Part shown: in pieces, positions 63,411 through 64,000 of the stretch
Position numbering within the stretch: position 1 is the stretch's first letter
Layout: each line of letters starts with the position of its first letter
Assembly: GCA_001485605.1 (NCBI GenBank)
Contig: FAON01000011.1
Location: forward strand, 124,001 to 188,000
From: Candidatus Kryptobacter tengchongensis
GTDB lineage: Bacteria > Bacteroidota > Ignavibacteria > Kryptoniales > Kryptoniaceae
Reading direction: 5' to 3'
DNA: 64,000 nt
The notes under the pieces: model-generated
The model's database searches: none
Seen by the model: only the letters and a program-made list of their open reading frames with translations
What the model was told of the DNA's origin: nothing
Program-made: the position numbers and the translations under genes

Positions 63411-64000
63411 CTCTGCTCTTTATTCTACCTGTTTTCATAAACCCATCATAATGTCTCATCAAAAGATATGTCTCAATTTGCTGTAATGTATCAAGTGCAA
63501 CTCCTACAACGATTAGCAAACTCGTTCCACCAAAAAACGAGGCCATGGTTGGTGAAACTCCCAACCTTATCATAAAACCAGGTAAAACCGCAATTATTGC
63601 AAGGAAAATTGAACCAGGCAGAGTTATCTTCGTTAGAATATTGTCAATGAAATCCGCTGTATTTTTCCCAGGTCTTATTCCAGGAATAAAACCTCCTTGC
63701 TTTCTCATCGTATCGGCGATATCCTGAGGATTGAAAACAATAGCTGTGTAAAGATATGTGAAAAATATAACCAGCAAAGCGTAAACAAAATTATACCAAA
63801 ATGATGTATAATTAAAGTTCGCCGCAAATTCCTGCAAAGCTTCACTTTGCGGGAAGAATGTTATTATTGTGCTTGGCAAAAACATAACTGATTGGGCAAA
63901 AATTATCGGCATCACACCAGCTGCATTTACCCTTATTGGTATATACTGCGTAACCCCACCATAAACTCTTCTACCAACAACTCTCTTCGCATACTGAACT
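63400..64000 (-). CDS. secY: Preprotein translocase subunit SecY (3' end only)
   Basis: The C-terminal 199 residues or so are inside the window; the rest runs off the right edge. The frame is open from 64000 and reads VQYAKRVVGRRVYGG then QYIPIRVNAAGVMPIIFA, the conserved cytoplasmic loop 5 and TM8-TM9 of SecY, and ends GRIKSRVGY. It forms the Sec channel. It overlaps the map start. Confidence 0.96.
   Translation of the reverse strand, partial: VQYAKRVVGRRVYGGVTQYIPIRVNAAGVMPIIFAQSVMFLPSTIITFFPQSEALQEFAANFNYTSFWYNFVYALLVIFFTYLYTAIVFNPQDIADTMRKQGGFIPGIRPGKNTADFIDNILTKITLPGSIFLAIIAVLPGFMIRLGVSPTMASFFGGTSLLIVVGVALDTLQQIETYLLMRHYDGFMKTGRIKSRVGY

Overview
The window is AT-rich bacterial chromosome from the Bacteroidota/FCB superphylum, most like the Ignavibacteria/Kryptonia-type thermophilic lineages (inferred). 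The pointers are a type IX secretion (T9SS) C-terminal sorting domain with the YPNPFNPST signature, a DUF5103 T9SS Plug protein, GWxTD and DUF5916 proteins, a HU-SPOR fusion, and the order secY-map-infA-rpmJ-rpsM-rpsK-rpsD-rpoA-rplQ. Proteins are rich in Lys, Glu and Ile. No plasmid, phage, integrase, transposase or CRISPR signature was seen. The few promoters I could read are TTGACA-like/TATAAT-like with an exact 17-bp spacer.

Layout. 1-3.05 kb: a secreted 14-blade propeller protein, then 650 bp of nested palindromic repeats. 3.05-8.2 kb (minus): a five-gene operon (BtuF-like binding protein, deoxynucleoside kinase, DEDDh exonuclease, GNAT, unknown 805-aa protein). 8.4-14.2 kb (minus): small Lys-rich secreted protein, a two-component system, and rsmE-ABC ATPase-aldehyde dehydrogenase. 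14.4-18.2 kb: GWxTD protein (plus), double-HMA secreted protein, nadA and a HExxH protein (minus). 18.3-24.2 kb (plus): a TetR-controlled envelope operon of RND/MMPL exporter, LolA-like, DUF3108 and porin-like proteins. 24.2-38.2 kb (minus): a long collinear run headed by glcD-glcF, then rhomboid, baeRF-type protein, HAD/T9SS-Plug fusion, Gfo/Idh/MocA, CCA transferase, DUF5916 and S9 peptidase. 38.3-44.2 kb (minus): uvrB, lipoprotein, purC, CPA2 antiporter, DUF2085. 44.4-48.0 kb (plus): rsmI, methyltransferase, CDP-alcohol phosphatidyltransferase and myo-inositol phosphate synthase. 48.0-58.5 kb (minus): TPR protein, diheme cytochrome c, outer-membrane protein, HU, HU-TM-SPOR, Na+/solute symporter, HEAT-repeat cassette, and three small membrane proteins, two of them under 45 aa. 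58.6-64 kb (minus): engB, a terminator, and the distal end of the ribosomal-protein operon running off the right edge in secY.

Most genes are core metabolism, information processing or envelope biogenesis. The parts deserving a second look are: a HAD phosphatase fused to the T9SS Plug protein with a buried signal peptide, where one base in a six-T run would separate them into two normal genes; a HU-TM-SPOR protein that could physically link nucleoid and peptidoglycan beside a stand-alone HU; a HEAT-repeat gene bracketed by a 73-bp direct repeat carrying its own leader and start codon; two overlapping micro-ORFs downstream of a symporter; and the palindromic repeat cluster with a relative elsewhere in the window.
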